A program made the translations under genes and the position numbers. Under the pieces are notes generated by a model. The model saw only the letters and a program-made list of their open reading frames with translations. It made no database searches and was not told the origin of the DNA. DNA of 64,000 bases from Hyphomicrobiales bacterium. Its GTDB lineage: Bacteria > Pseudomonadota > Alphaproteobacteria > Rhizobiales > Rhizobiaceae. The stretch covers positions 16,626 to 80,625 of the forward strand of contig UCIT01000022.1 in the NCBI GenBank assembly GCA_900472625.1. Reading direction: 5' to 3'. Shown in pieces: positions 28,273-37,737 of this stretch (positions are counted from its first letter, which is position 1; the number at the start of each line of letters is the position of its first letter).

Positions 28273-28422
28273 ACCCCCCTCTGCCCTGCCGGGCATCTCC
28301 CCCTCAAGGGGGGAGATTGGCTAGTAGCAACCGCTCGCTCTCCATCCATTGTTTGGCGAAAACATAGCCACAAGTCGATCTCCCCCCTTGAGGGGGAGAT
28401 GTCCGGCAGGACAGAGGGGGGT
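28273..28422. mobile_element. MITE-like element with 45-bp inverted arms, copy 1
   Basis: Arms 28273-28317 and 28378-28422 are inverted copies of each other with two mismatches in 45 bp, around a 60-bp core. There is no coding capacity. A homologous copy in the opposite orientation starts at 63887 and runs off the window. It sits inside the amine ABC operon between the binding-protein and ATPase genes, where its GC-rich arms would fold strongly in the mRNA. No target-site duplication was resolved by eye. Confidence 0.65.
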
Positions 28423-28467
28423 GTGCCCCACGGCACAAAGACCACCCCAACACCCGAGGAGCCACCC

Positions 28468-29454
28468 ATGACCCCCGCCGTCCGCTTCCAGCAGGTCTCC
28501 CGCCACTTCGGCCCTGTGCGCGCCGTCGATGGCGTCGATCTTACGATCGCGCCCGGCGAGTTCTTCGCCATGCTCGGCCCCTCCGGCTCCGGCAAGACCA
28601 CCTGCCTGCGCCTGATCGCCGGCTTCGAGCAGCCGACTGCGGGCCATATCGAGATCTTCGGCGAGACCGCCGAAGGCGTGCCGCCCTATCGACGCAACGT
28701 CAACACCGTGTTCCAGGACTACGCGCTCTTCCCGCATCTCAACATCCTCGACAACGTCGCCTATGGGCTGATGGTCAAGGGAACAGGTAAGCTCGAACGC
28801 ACCAAGGCCGCCGAGCAGGCGCTGGAACTGGTAAAACTCCCCGGCTACGGCACCCGCAAGCCCGGCCAGCTCTCCGGCGGCCAGCGGCAGCGCGTGGCGC
28901 TCGCCCGGGCTCTGGTCAACAAGCCGAAAGTGCTGCTCCTCGACGAACCGCTCGGCGCGCTCGATCTGAAGCTGCGCGAGCAGATGCAGGAGGAGCTGAA
29001 GAGCCTGCAGCGGGCGCTCGGCATCACCTTCGTCTTCGTCACCCACGATCAAGGCGAAGCGCTGTCGATGGCCGACCGCGTCGCCGTCTTCAACGACGGC
29101 GGCATCGTCCAGGAAGGCACGCCGCAGGATATCTACAACAGGCCGAAGACCCGCTTCGTCGCCGATTTCGTCGGTTCCTCCAATGTCATCGCGCCCGAGC
29201 TGATGATCGCTCTCGGCGGCGAGAAGCGCTGGGCGAGCCTGCGCCCCGAGGCGATCCGCCTCGCCGGCGACGGTGTCGAATCCCGCGTCGAAAACGCCAG
29301 CTTCCTCGGCGCCGCCACCCGCCTCACCGTCGCCGCCAAGGGCACCCGCCTGCACGTCATGCTGCCTGCGGGCGCAGCCGTGCCCGAGGTCGGCGCCAAC
29401 GTCCGCCTCGCCTGGCAGCCGCTCGACGTGCACTACATGGACGACGCCGCATGA
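28468..29454 (+). CDS. Polyamine-type ABC transporter ATPase (PotA/YdcT-like)
   Basis: ATPase subunit of 328 residues. Walker A is GPSGSGKTT, the Q-loop is in NTVFQDYALFPH, the signature is LSGGQRQR, Walker B is VLLLDEPLGALD, and the switch His is in FVTHDQ. A C-terminal TOBE-type domain starts near residue 250 (ASLRPEAIRL). ATG 28468 follows GAGGAG; reading upstream of it would run into the MITE-like repeat. The stop overlaps the next gene by 4 bp (ATGA). Confidence 0.92.
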   Translation: MTPAVRFQQVSRHFGPVRAVDGVDLTIAPGEFFAMLGPSGSGKTTCLRLIAGFEQPTAGHIEIFGETAEGVPPYRRNVNTVFQDYALFPHLNILDNVAYGLMVKGTGKLERTKAAEQALELVKLPGYGTRKPGQLSGGQRQRVALARALVNKPKVLLLDEPLGALDLKLREQMQEELKSLQRALGITFVFVTHDQGEALSMADRVAVFNDGGIVQEGTPQDIYNRPKTRFVADFVGSSNVIAPELMIALGGEKRWASLRPEAIRLAGDGVESRVENASFLGAATRLTVAAKGTRLHVMLPAGAAVPEVGANVRLAWQPLDVHYMDDAA

Positions 29455-30419
29455 CCGCGCTGGCGCTCAACCCGACCGAACAGGCCACATCGATCCTGCC
29501 GGGCCGGGGCGGCTTTTTCGGCAGCCTCTCGGATGCCTTCTGGCGACACCCGAAGCTGCTGCTGTTCCTGATGCTGACGCCGCCGCTGCTCTGGCTTGGG
29601 ATCATCTATATCGGCTCGCTGCTGGCACTGTTGCTGCAGAGCTTCTTCTCGATCGACGATTTCTCCGGGCTGGTGAACTACGAGTTCACGCTCGCCACCT
29701 ACGCGCAACTCCTGAACCCCACCAACTTCGACATCATCGTCCGCACGGTGCTGATGGCAGCACTTGTGACGCTCGCCTCCGCGGTCGTCGCCTTCCCGAT
29801 CGCCTACTACGCCGCCCGCTACGCCAAGGGAAAATGGAAGGCGCTGTTCTATCTCGGCGTGATGCTGCCGCTGTGGTCGAGCTATCTGGTCAAGATCTAC
29901 GCCTGGAAGCTGATCCTCGCCAAGGAAGGCATCCTCACCTGGATCTTCGCCAAGCTGCACCTCTCGTGGCTGCTCGACGGCGTCCTTTCGCTCCCCGTCA
30001 TCGGCGGCAACTCGCTGTCGGTCAGCTACATCGGCACCTTCCTGGTCTTCGTCTATGTCTGGCTGCCCTACATGATCCTACCGACGCAGGCAGCACTCGA
30101 ACGCGTGCAGGGCAACCTGATCGAGGCCTCCTCCGATCTCGGCGCCACGCCGAGCCAGACCTTCCGCACCGTGCTCTTCCCGCTGGCGCTGCCCGGCATC
30201 GTCGCCGGCTCGATCTTCACCTTCTCGCTGACCTTGGGCGACTACATCATCCCGCAGATCATCGGTTCCTCACGCCTCTTCATCGGCCAGGCTGTCTATG
30301 CGCAGCAGGGCACGGCCGGCAACGTGCCGCTCGCCGCCGCCTTCTCCGTCGTCCCCATCGTCATCATGGCCGTCTATCTCTGGCTGGCGAAGAAACAGGG
30401 AGCTTTCGATGCGCTCTGA
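29451..30419 (+). CDS. Polyamine-type ABC transporter permease 1 (PotB/YdcU-like)
   Basis: Inner-membrane permease of 322 residues with six hydrophobic segments and the coupling loop [19 protein letters not shown] charged N-terminal stretch (residues 1-40) precedes the first helix. It overlaps the ATPase gene by 4 bp and the second permease by 11 bp, which implies coupled translation within the amine uptake operon. Confidence 0.92.
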   Translation: MTALALNPTEQATSILPGRGGFFGSLSDAFWRHPKLLLFLMLTPPLLWLGIIYIGSLLALLLQSFFSIDDFSGLVNYEFTLATYAQLLNPTNFDIIVRTVLMAALVTLASAVVAFPIAYYAARYAKGKWKALFYLGVMLPLWSSYLVKIYAWKLILAKEGILTWIFAKLHLSWLLDGVLSLPVIGGNSLSVSYIGTFLVFVYVWLPYMILPTQAALERVQGNLIEASSDLGATPSQTFRTVLFPLALPGIVAGSIFTFSLTLGDYIIPQIIGSSRLFIGQAVYAQQGTAGNVPLAAAFSVVPIVIMAVYLWLAKKQGAFDAL

Positions 30420-31224
30420 CCGTGGCCAACGCTCGCCGCTGCTCCTGAAGATCGCCGCCGCCGGCGGCCTGCTCTTCCTGCACCTGCCGATCCTCTTGAT
30501 CTTCGTCTACGCCTTCACGACGGAGGAAAAGAGCTATCAGTGGCCGCCGCCGGGGCTGACGACGCAGTGGCTCGCCGTTGCCTGGAACCGCCCTGATGTC
30601 TGGGCCGCGCTTGGCCTCTCGGTACAGGTCGCCTGCATCGCCACCGCGATCGCCCTTGTGCTCGGCACGCTCTGCGCCGCCGCCGTCAGCCAAACGAAAT
30701 TCTTCGGCCGCGAGGCGATCTCGCTGCTGGTCATCCTGCCGATCGCGCTGCCAGGCATCATCACCGGCATCGCGCTGCGCTCCGCCTTCAGCCTGTTCGA
30801 CATCCCGTTCTCGGTCTGGACGATCGTGCTCGGCCACGCCACCTTCTGCGTGGTGGTCGTCTACAACAACGCCGTCGCCCGTTTCCGCCGCACCCAGGGC
30901 TCTCTGATCGAGGCCTCTATGGATCTCGGCGCCGATGGCTTCCAGACCTTCCGCCACGTCATCCTGCCGAACATCGGCACGGCGCTGCTGGCCGGCGGCA
31001 TGCTGGCCTTCGCGCTGTCCTTCGACGAGGTCATCGTCACCACCTTTACCGGCGGCCAGCAGTCGACGCTGCCGATCTGGATGCTGGAAGAACTCATCCG
31101 CCCGCGCCAGCGCCCCGTCACCAACGTGGTCGCCATGGTCGTCGTGCTCGTCACTTTCCTGCCGATCCTGGCAGCCTATTACCTCACACGCGACGGCGAT
31201 CAGGTCGCCGGCGCCGGAAAGTAA
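30409..31224 (+). CDS. Polyamine-type ABC transporter permease 2 (PotC/YdcV-like)
   Basis: Second permease, 271 residues, six membrane segments, with the coupling loop [21 protein letters not shown] 30409 is preceded by AGGGAG inside the end of permease 1, and earlier starts would be antisensical to the family. It ends 52 bp before the dehydrogenase gene. Confidence 0.92.
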   Translation: MRSDRGQRSPLLLKIAAAGGLLFLHLPILLIFVYAFTTEEKSYQWPPPGLTTQWLAVAWNRPDVWAALGLSVQVACIATAIALVLGTLCAAAVSQTKFFGREAISLLVILPIALPGIITGIALRSAFSLFDIPFSVWTIVLGHATFCVVVVYNNAVARFRRTQGSLIEASMDLGADGFQTFRHVILPNIGTALLAGGMLAFALSFDEVIVTTFTGGQQSTLPIWMLEELIRPRQRPVTNVVAMVVVLVTFLPILAAYYLTRDGDQVAGAGK

Positions 31225-31276
31225 ACAGGAGGCGGGATAACCCCCATCCCGCCCACATCAGACAAGGGAGAACATC

Positions 31277-32704
31277 ATGGACACCGCGATGCTGATTGGA
31301 TCCCGCTTCGAAGCGGGCACCGAGAACGAGGAAACCATCCTCAACCCGAAGACCGGCGAGACCGTGCTGAACCTGCCGGAGGCCTCGCTCGGCCAGATAG
31401 ACGCCGCCGTCGATGCCGCCGAAAAGGCCTTCACCGCCTGGTCGCAGACGACGCCGGGCGAGCGCTCCAATTACCTCCTGAAGATCGCCGACGCGATCGA
31501 AAGGGATGCCGAAGGCTTCGCGGCGCTGGAAGCGCTGAACTGCGGCAAGCCGATCAACGCCGTGCTCAACGATGAAATCCCAGCCATCGTCGATTGCTAC
31601 CGCTTCTTCGCCGGCGCCGTGCGCAACCTGCATGGCCCTGTTGCCGGCGAATACCTGCCCGGCCACACCTCGATGATCCGCCGCGACGCCGTCGGCATCG
31701 TCGGCTCGATCGCGCCCTGGAACTACCCGCTGATGATGATGGCCTGGAAGCTGGCGCCGGCCATTGCCGGCGGCAACACCGTGGTCTTCAAGCCCTCCGA
31801 GCAGACGCCGCTGACGGCGCTGAAGATGGCCAAGCTCCTCTCCGAGATCCTGCCCGAAGGTGTCGTCAACGTCATTCTCGGCCGCGGCGAAAGCGTCGGC
31901 AACGCGCTGATCAACCACCCGAAGATTTCGATGTTGTCGATCACGGGCGACGTCGCCACAGGCAAGAAGGTGCTGACCGCCGCCGCCAAGACCGTCAAGC
32001 GCACCCATCTGGAACTCGGCGGCAAGGCCCCCGTCATCGTCTTCGACGACGCCGATATCGACGCGGTCGTCTCCGGTATCCGCACCTTCGGCTATTACAA
32101 TGCCGGCCAGGACTGCACCGCCGCCTGTCGCATCTATGCCGACGCCAAGGTCTACGACAGATTCGTTGCCGACCTCTCCTCGGCGGTGTCCTCGATCAAG
32201 TTCAACCTCGCCGACGACAGCGAAAACGAGATCGGCCCGCTGATCTCCAAGCGCCAGCGCGACCGCGTCGAAAGTTTCGTGGCGCGTGCCGGCGAGCACA
32301 AGCACATGGAAATCACCACGGGCGGCAAGACATCAGGCGACAAGGGCTTCTTCTACACGCCGACCGTCATCGCGGGCGCCACGCAGGAAGACGAGATCGT
32401 CCGCCGCGAGGTCTTCGGTCCCGTCGTCTCGGTCACCCGCTTCACCGACGTCGAGGATGCCGTCACCTGGGCCAACGACAGCGACTACGGGCTCGCCTCC
32501 TCGGTCTGGACCAAGGACATCAGCCGCGGCATGAAGACGGCGGCCCGCCTTCAGTATGGCTGCACCTGGATCAACACCCATTTCATGCTGACCAACGAGA
32601 TGCCGCATGGCGGCCTGAAGCAGTCCGGTTACGGCAAGGACATGTCGGTCTACGCACTGGAAGACTATACCGCCGTCCGCCACGTGATGATCAACCACGG
32701 CTGA
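31277..32704 (+). CDS. patD: Gamma-aminobutyraldehyde dehydrogenase
   Basis: NAD-dependent oxidation of 4-aminobutanal to GABA in putrescine breakdown; cytoplasmic, 475 residues. Aldehyde-dehydrogenase landmarks are [10 protein letters not shown], the general base Glu in [13 protein letters not shown], and the nucleophile Cys in [15 protein letters not shown]. These segments closely follow what I recall of E. coli PatD (YdcW), including the C-terminal [16 protein letters not shown]. It is the last gene after the PotABCD-like transporter, which supports putrescine import and oxidation. No putrescine aminotransferase gene is seen in the window. Betaine aldehyde dehydrogenase is the main alternative. 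Confidence 0.88.
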   Translation: MDTAMLIGSRFEAGTENEETILNPKTGETVLNLPEASLGQIDAAVDAAEKAFTAWSQTTPGERSNYLLKIADAIERDAEGFAALEALNCGKPINAVLNDEIPAIVDCYRFFAGAVRNLHGPVAGEYLPGHTSMIRRDAVGIVGSIAPWNYPLMMMAWKLAPAIAGGNTVVFKPSEQTPLTALKMAKLLSEILPEGVVNVILGRGESVGNALINHPKISMLSITGDVATGKKVLTAAAKTVKRTHLELGGKAPVIVFDDADIDAVVSGIRTFGYYNAGQDCTAACRIYADAKVYDRFVADLSSAVSSIKFNLADDSENEIGPLISKRQRDRVESFVARAGEHKHMEITTGGKTSGDKGFFYTPTVIAGATQEDEIVRREVFGPVVSVTRFTDVEDAVTWANDSDYGLASSVWTKDISRGMKTAARLQYGCTWINTHFMLTNEMPHGGLKQSGYGKDMSVYALEDYTAVRHVMINHG

Positions 32705-32727
32705 TACGGCCTCGTTTCAACGATCGA

Positions 32728-32753
32728 CGCCGCCGCAATTGAACGCGGCGGCG
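32728..32753 (+). terminator. GC-rich hairpin after patD
   Basis: A perfect 9-bp stem CGCCGCCGC/GCGGCGGCG with an 8-nt loop starts 24 bp after the patD stop. There is no T-run, so intrinsic termination is uncertain; it may act as an mRNA end or Rho-linked stop. Confidence 0.4.
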
Positions 32754-32800
32754 CCGCCGTTGGCAAGACGGCGAAAAATGGCGGCTATCTCATTGGATAT

Positions 32801-32825
32801 GGAACCTTTTTCCACCTGAAGCGTC
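32801..32825 (+). promoter_or_regulatory. EcfG-like promoter of the DUF1328 gene
   Basis: GGAAC at 32801-32805, a 16-bp spacer and CGTC at 32822-32825 match the alphaproteobacterial general-stress consensus GGAAC-N16/17-CGTT with one difference. The start codon at 32856 lies about 25 nt after the expected start point. Confidence 0.55.
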
Positions 32826-32855
32826 TTCTTCCCACCAACAAGAAGGAACACTTCC

Positions 32856-33029
32856 ATGCTGAAATGGGCTCTCATCTTTTTCGTGGTTTCGCTGATCGCC
32901 GGCTTCTTCGGTTTCTCCGGTATATCGGCCGCGACCGCGACCGTCGCCCGAGTCCTCTTCGGTATCGCGCTGGTGATCTTCCTGATCTTCCTGGTGCTGG
33001 CGCTGTTGGCCGGACAGGCGATCCTATAA
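32856..33029 (+). CDS. DUF1328 small membrane protein
   Basis: 57-residue hydrophobic protein beginning [20 protein letters not shown], with two membrane helices (about 4-22 and 32-53). The length and the [14 protein letters not shown] turn match DUF1328 (YtjA-like) proteins. AAGGAA precedes the ATG, and an EcfG-like promoter lies just upstream, suggesting stress induction. The last 6 bp overlap the end of the convergent cyclase gene. Function unknown. Confidence 0.85.
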   Translation: MLKWALIFFVVSLIAGFFGFSGISAATATVARVLFGIALVIFLIFLVLALLAGQAIL

Positions 33030-34244
33030 TCTGCGCGTGACCGAATAGAGCAACACTGGCTCCGGCAGCCCTTTCAGGGATAACGGTGCCAATGGAATAA
33101 AATCGGTCGCATCGAAGTTGCCTGCCGCGTCGCCATGAGTGCTGCGGCAGGCAAGTATTTGTGACGGGGCGGCGGCCGCCGCGATGCGAGCCGCCAGGTT
33201 GACTGTCTGGCCGAAGATATCGCCATCGCGCGGCACCACCTGCCCAGTCGCCACGCCGACCCTGACATCCGGCAAGTCATGCGCGGCGCTTTGCTCGACC
33301 AGCGAGAGTGCGGTCCGTAGCGCCGCACCGGAATCGGGAAACAGCATCATCACCCCATCGCCGAGCGGCTTGACGATACGACCGCCGAAATTGCTGCACA
33401 GCCTTTGCGCCAGCGCCTCGAAACCGGCCGCCTTTTCCGCGGCCTTGAGGTCGCCGATATCCTGCGTCAGCGCCGTGAAGCCGGAAAGATCGGCGAAGGC
33501 CACGGCAGGCAGCGGCCGGTCCGCTTCGGCATCCAACCATCGATCATCCCCCACACCGCGCAGCGCCTCCTGCAGCCTGCCGACGACGTTGTCGAACACC
33601 GCTTCTTCAAGCAGGCGCCGCTGCAGTAGGAAGAGCATGCGCATGCCGATCCGCTGCAATTCCAGCCGCTTCGCGGCGCCCGCCGCCAGCACCTCGCGAT
33701 GGCCAAGCCCGGCCTGAAGCATCGGCGCTTCCACTTCCGAGCGAAACAGGTCGCGCATGGTATCAACGCAGCGCCGCATGGATTGTCCGAACACCCTGAG
33801 AACCCTGTGCATCCCGTCGCCGGAAGCACCGAGAGCGACGCATTCCGCGACCAGCCGGATGAACTCCAGATCATCCTCCCTGAGCGCGCGGACCGGCGAC
33901 ATCGGCGGCAGGCCGGCGCTGGAGTGCAGGGCATTGAGCTTTTCGAGATCGAGCGGCGAGCGTTCTAGCGCCGCCGAGAGCGGCGTTTGCGAGATCGTTA
34001 CCGGCTCGAACATCAGCTGGCTCGCGAAATCCAGTGATACCACCTGCCGCCGCAGCCCTTCCGCCAGCGTCTCCAGCGCAATGCCGGCATCGTTGAGCGC
34101 CAGCACCAGCCGCAACCGGCTGACGTCGCTACCGGCATAACCGGCCGCACCCGCCTCGATGATCCGCGACTGCTCGATTTGCTGTAGCCGATCATCATCG
34201 CAGCCGGCCAGAGACGCCAACATTTCACGGGACAAGACATCCAT
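33024..34244 (-). CDS. Class III adenylate/guanylate cyclase domain protein
   Basis: Soluble protein of 406 residues. An N-terminal helical region (about 1-225) resembles the regulatory domain of rhizobial class III cyclases. The catalytic domain (about 240-405) has metal-binding D252 ([11 protein letters not shown]) and D296 (PLGDGVMM), purine-selecting K292, and the N-x3-R transition-state pair in [10 protein letters not shown]. The active site looks complete, so it probably makes cAMP. There is no membrane segment. It is convergent with DUF1328 (6-bp overlap) and 71 bp from DUF1345 on the same strand. Confidence 0.88.
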   Translation of the reverse strand: MDVLSREMLASLAGCDDDRLQQIEQSRIIEAGAAGYAGSDVSRLRLVLALNDAGIALETLAEGLRRQVVSLDFASQLMFEPVTISQTPLSAALERSPLDLEKLNALHSSAGLPPMSPVRALREDDLEFIRLVAECVALGASGDGMHRVLRVFGQSMRRCVDTMRDLFRSEVEAPMLQAGLGHREVLAAGAAKRLELQRIGMRMLFLLQRRLLEEAVFDNVVGRLQEALRGVGDDRWLDAEADRPLPAVAFADLSGFTALTQDIGDLKAAEKAAGFEALAQRLCSNFGGRIVKPLGDGVMMLFPDSGAALRTALSLVEQSAAHDLPDVRVGVATGQVVPRDGDIFGQTVNLAARIAAAAAPSQILACRSTHGDAAGNFDATDFIPLAPLSLKGLPEPVLLYSVTRRL

Positions 34245-34315
34245 GAAACAACCCCAGGTGAATGAAAACTCTCATACACCAAAATGCATCGAGGCTCTAT
34301 TCCCGGACGCTACTT

Positions 34316-35005
34316 CTAAAGGAGGCTTGCTCCGACATTGATGGCGAGCGCCAGGATCGTCGTGTTGAACAGGAATGACAGCACGGAATGCAGCAGCGTC
34401 AGCTTGCGCATGACGGTGGAGCTGGTTGCCACGTCGGCGGTTTGCGAGGCGACGCCGATGGTGAAGGAATAGTAGAGAAAATCCCAGTAGACGGGCTCGT
34501 CGAGCCCCTCCGGGAACTTTAACCCGTCGCCCTTGACGCCGTCGCCGTCATCGTCGCCGCCATAGTAGCGGTGCGCATAGTGCAGAGTGAACAGCGTGTG
34601 CAGGAACACCCAGGAAATCAGGATGGTGGCGATCGCCACCATGGCCCGCGCCAGCGCCGCGCCGGGCGCCGCATCTTTCACTTGATGCAGTTCGAGACCG
34701 ATGCCGGCAATGCTGGCAAGGGCTGCCGCGATCGACAGGAACATCAGAAGTGTGTCGGAAAAGTCGAGATCCGCCGAGCGCTTGCGGATCGTCGCGACGC
34801 TCGCCCTGAGCATGCGGCGCCAAGTGGCGGCGATGAACAGCAGGGCGGAGACGTTCCAGCCGGCCAGCAGGTTGCGGGCGTTGACCTCGCGCGTCGTCAG
34901 CAGCAGGAACACCAACAGGCCTGCCAGGATGGCGATCGCGAAGATCACGTGCTTGCGCAGCAGCTGCAGGATGCGGCTCGTCTCGCCTTGTCTGTCGTCT
35001 GCCAT
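34316..35005 (-). CDS. DUF1345 membrane protein
   Basis: 229 residues with five hydrophobic segments and the DUF1345 pattern VYWDFLYYSFTIGVASQTADV between the later helices. An acidic cytoplasmic or periplasmic insert (YYGGDDDGDGVKGDG) precedes it. The family is distantly similar to ion-channel-like membrane proteins, but no function is proven. It lies between the SDR gene and the cyclase on the same strand. Confidence 0.85.
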   Translation of the reverse strand: MADDRQGETSRILQLLRKHVIFAIAILAGLLVFLLLTTREVNARNLLAGWNVSALLFIAATWRRMLRASVATIRKRSADLDFSDTLLMFLSIAAALASIAGIGLELHQVKDAAPGAALARAMVAIATILISWVFLHTLFTLHYAHRYYGGDDDGDGVKGDGLKFPEGLDEPVYWDFLYYSFTIGVASQTADVATSSTVMRKLTLLHSVLSFLFNTTILALAINVGASLL

Positions 35006-35070
35006 CGCCTGCTCCGCCGGTGCGAGATTGCCTTTGATATCAGCTTGATACCGGAAAGAGCAAGATGGCG

Positions 35071-35802
35071 TCAGCCGGTCCAGCCGCCATCGACGACATG
35101 GATCTGCCCGGTGGTGAACCCGGCCTCGTCACCGGCGAGATAGGTGACCAGCGCTGCGATCTCCTCCGGCGTGGCGATCCGCCCCATCGGCTGGCGGCCG
35201 ATGAAATCCTTCAGCGCCTTGTCGTAATCGCCGGTGGCGCGCAGCCGTTCGTGCAGCGACGGGCTATCGACCGTGCCGGGGCAAATGGCGTTGGCGCGGA
35301 TGCCCCGGGCGACGAAATCCGCGGCGATCGACTTCGTGAGACCGATGACGGCGGCCTTGGAGGCGCTGTAGGCGAAGCGGTTCGATACGCCCTTCACGCT
35401 CGAAGCGACCGACGCCATGTTGACGATCGCGCCTTTGCCCTTCTCCAGCATGCCGGGCAGGAAGGTGCGGCAGGTGGTGTACATCGCCTTGGCGTTGAGA
35501 TTGAACGAGAAGTCCCAGTCCTTTTCCTCGCAGTCGAGAATCGAGCCGGAATGGACGAAACCGGCGCAGTTGAACAGCACGTCAATCGGGCCGATCTCGG
35601 CCGCGAAGGCGCGCACGGCATCGCCATCGAGCACGTCGAGAACCGTCGTCGTGGCGCCCTGAAGCGTCGACAGCGTCGCTTGGTTGATGTCGGTGGCATG
35701 CACATGTGCGCCAAGCGAAGTGAACCGCTCGGCGCTGGCGCGGCCGATCCCCTGTCCGGCCGCCGTGACGACGACTGTCTTGCCTTCCAGACCGTGGCTC
35801 AT
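35071..35802 (-). CDS. SDR family oxidoreductase (DHRS6/BDH2-like)
   Basis: NAD(P)-dependent short-chain dehydrogenase, 243 residues. The cofactor motif is TAAGQGIG (13-20), then NCAG (78-81). The catalytic Ser lies in SVASSVKG (131-138) and Y145-x3-K149 in YSASK. The segments SVASSVKGVSNR, AAVIGLTKS and CPGTVDSPSLHERL closely resemble the DHRS6/BDH2 group, whose members act on 3-hydroxybutyrate, 4-oxoproline or, in bacteria, deoxy-sugar acids. ATG 35802 lies after GGGAGG. A lone gene; substrate open. Confidence 0.85.
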   Translation of the reverse strand: MSHGLEGKTVVVTAAGQGIGRASAERFTSLGAHVHATDINQATLSTLQGATTTVLDVLDGDAVRAFAAEIGPIDVLFNCAGFVHSGSILDCEEKDWDFSFNLNAKAMYTTCRTFLPGMLEKGKGAIVNMASVASSVKGVSNRFAYSASKAAVIGLTKSIAADFVARGIRANAICPGTVDSPSLHERLRATGDYDKALKDFIGRQPMGRIATPEEIAALVTYLAGDEAGFTTGQIHVVDGGWTG

Positions 35803-35992
35803 AATTCCTCCCCATGAAGCATAGCGCCGTTGCGCATTCATTCATATGCAAACATTATATTCATTTCGCCGTCAATGACATTGTCCGGCGCTGGACGCTA
35901 ACGTGGCAAAAGACCCGCTGGCGCGGCAGAGGAATGTGAAAAGTCGATTTGGGATGAAAGTGGTTGAGGATTGCGTCCTCAGCGCATGAAAC

Positions 35993-36024
35993 AAAAAAGG
36001 CGGCCACCCTTTCGGATTGCCGCC
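35993..36024 (-). terminator. Rho-independent terminator of lysS
   Basis: On the minus strand GGCGGC...GCCGCC with an inner CC-GAAA-GG helix is followed by six T residues. It lies 23 bp after the lysS stop codon. Confidence 0.75.
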
Positions 36025-36046
36025 CTTTGCGTGTCGGTAAGCCGGC

Positions 36047-37540
36047 TCAGTCCGCCTTGGCGCGGCGGGCAGGGAAGAGGATGACGTCGCGGATCGACGG
36101 GGCATTGGTTAAGAGCATGATCAGGCGATCGACGCCGATGCCGAGGCCGCCGGCCGGCGGCATGCCCTGGTCGATGGCGTCGAGGAATTCGTCGTCCAGC
36201 TGCTTGTCCTTCTCGCCGCGGGCATGGGCCTGTTCAAGCTGCTCGACCATGCGGCGGCGCTGCTCTTCCGGATCGTTGAGTTCCGAGAAGGCGTTGCCCA
36301 GTTCCCAGGCGTTGCAGTAGGTCTCGAAGCGCTCGACGAGGCGCGGCTCGCCCGGCACTTCCTTGGCGAAGGGTGAGATGTCCTTCGGGAAGTGGGTGAC
36401 GTGGCTCGGCTGGATCAGCGTTCCCTCGACCTTCTCCTCGAAAATGAAGGCCAGGCATTCGCCCCAGGTCCAATCCTTCTCGACTTCGAAGCCGGCGGCC
36501 TTGGCAGCGGCGCGGGCCTCCTCGTCGGTCTTGATCGCCAGGAAGTCGATGCCGGTGACTTCCTTGACGGCGTCGGGCATCGGCACGCGCTTGAACGGAC
36601 CCTTGAATGAGATCTGCTTGTCGCCGAAAGCGAAGTCGGTGGTGCCGTGGATCGACAGCGCCAGCGTCTCGAACAGCCGCTCGACGAGGTCCATGATGTC
36701 CTCGTAGTCGGCATAGGCCCAGTAGCACTCCATCATGGTGAACTCGGGATTATGCCGGGTCGAGACGCCTTCGTTGCGGAAGTTGCGGTTGATCTCGAAC
36801 ACCTTGTCGGTGAGGCCCGAGACCAGAGTGCGCTTCAGGAACAGTTCCGGCGCGATGCGCAGGTACATGTCGAGCTTCAGCGTGTTGTGGTGCGTCTTGA
36901 AGGGCTCGGCCGTGGCGCCGCCATAGACCGAATGCAGCATCGGCGTCTCGACTTCCATGAAGCCGTCGTTTTCCATGAAACGGCGGATGCCGGAGACGAT
37001 CTTCGAGCGCTGCTGGAAGCGCAGCTTGGATTCCTCGTTGCTGAGGATGTCGAGGTGGCGCTTGCGGTAGCGGATCTCGACGTCGGCGATGCCGTTCCAC
37101 TTCTCCGGCATCGGGAGAAGTGACTTGGTCAGCATGGTGATTTCGCGGGCGTTGATCGACAGTTCGCCACGCTTGGTGCGGCGCACGGTGCCGGTGACGC
37201 CGATGATGTCGCCGATATCGATCATCGCCAGGAGATTGCGCGCCTCTTCCGGCGTCACGTCCTTGTGGCTGAAGATCTGGATCTTGGCGCCGGCGTCATG
37301 GATGTCCATGAACATGCCGGAGTTGCGCGAGGAGTAGACACGACCGGCGACGGTGACGACATCTGACGTCTCGACGTCGGCTTCCAGATCCTTGTACTTC
37401 TCGACCAGCTCGGCATTGGTCATCGTGCGGTGGAAATGCGCCGGGTAGACGTCGCCGATCGTCTCGCGCAGCTTGGCAAGCTTCTGGGCGCGCACTTCGG
37501 TGGCGTCGGAGGAGAGGGTGGTTTCGGTCTTGTCGGTCAT
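36047..37540 (-). CDS. lysS: Lysyl-tRNA synthetase, class II
   Basis: Charges tRNA-Lys with lysine; cytoplasmic, 497 residues. An OB-fold anticodon-binding domain (about 60-150; VAGRVYSSRNSGMFMDI) precedes the class II catalytic core, with motif 2 FRNEGVSTRHNPEFTMMECY and motif 3 GLGIGVDRLIMLL. This is the bacterial class II enzyme, not the class I LysRS present in many other alphaproteobacteria. It follows gltX on the same strand, separated by a palindromic repeat, and ends at a clear terminator. Confidence 0.96.
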   Translation of the reverse strand: MTDKTETTLSSDATEVRAQKLAKLRETIGDVYPAHFHRTMTNAELVEKYKDLEADVETSDVVTVAGRVYSSRNSGMFMDIHDAGAKIQIFSHKDVTPEEARNLLAMIDIGDIIGVTGTVRRTKRGELSINAREITMLTKSLLPMPEKWNGIADVEIRYRKRHLDILSNEESKLRFQQRSKIVSGIRRFMENDGFMEVETPMLHSVYGGATAEPFKTHHNTLKLDMYLRIAPELFLKRTLVSGLTDKVFEINRNFRNEGVSTRHNPEFTMMECYWAYADYEDIMDLVERLFETLALSIHGTTDFAFGDKQISFKGPFKRVPMPDAVKEVTGIDFLAIKTDEEARAAAKAAGFEVEKDWTWGECLAFIFEEKVEGTLIQPSHVTHFPKDISPFAKEVPGEPRLVERFETYCNAWELGNAFSELNDPEEQRRRMVEQLEQAHARGEKDKQLDDEFLDAIDQGMPPAGGLGIGVDRLIMLLTNAPSIRDVILFPARRAKAD

Positions 37541-37565
37541 CGTTCGTTCCTATCGGTGCCTACTG

Positions 37566-37686
37566 CTCCCTCATTCCTGTGCTTGTCACAGGAATCCAGC
37601 CACGACGCGTCTGCGTCGTGAATGAGTCCCCGCGCCCAAGGACTTGGGCTTGCTGGATCCCTGTGACAAGCACAGGGATGAGGGGC
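37566..37686. repeat. Palindromic repeat, family D
   Basis: 25-bp arms at 37576-37600 and 37652-37676 are inverted copies with one mismatch (CCTGTGCTTGTCACAGG and its complement, extended by ATCCAGC). Inside are two hairpins, CACGACGC-GTCT-GCGTCGTG (37601-37620) and CCCAAG-GA-CTTGGG (37635-37648). It lies between gltX and lysS. Confidence 0.75.
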
Positions 37687-37737
37687 CGAGAGGGTGGTGT
37701 TCATTCCAATACAATTCTGCGTTCGAGCAGCCGTCTG

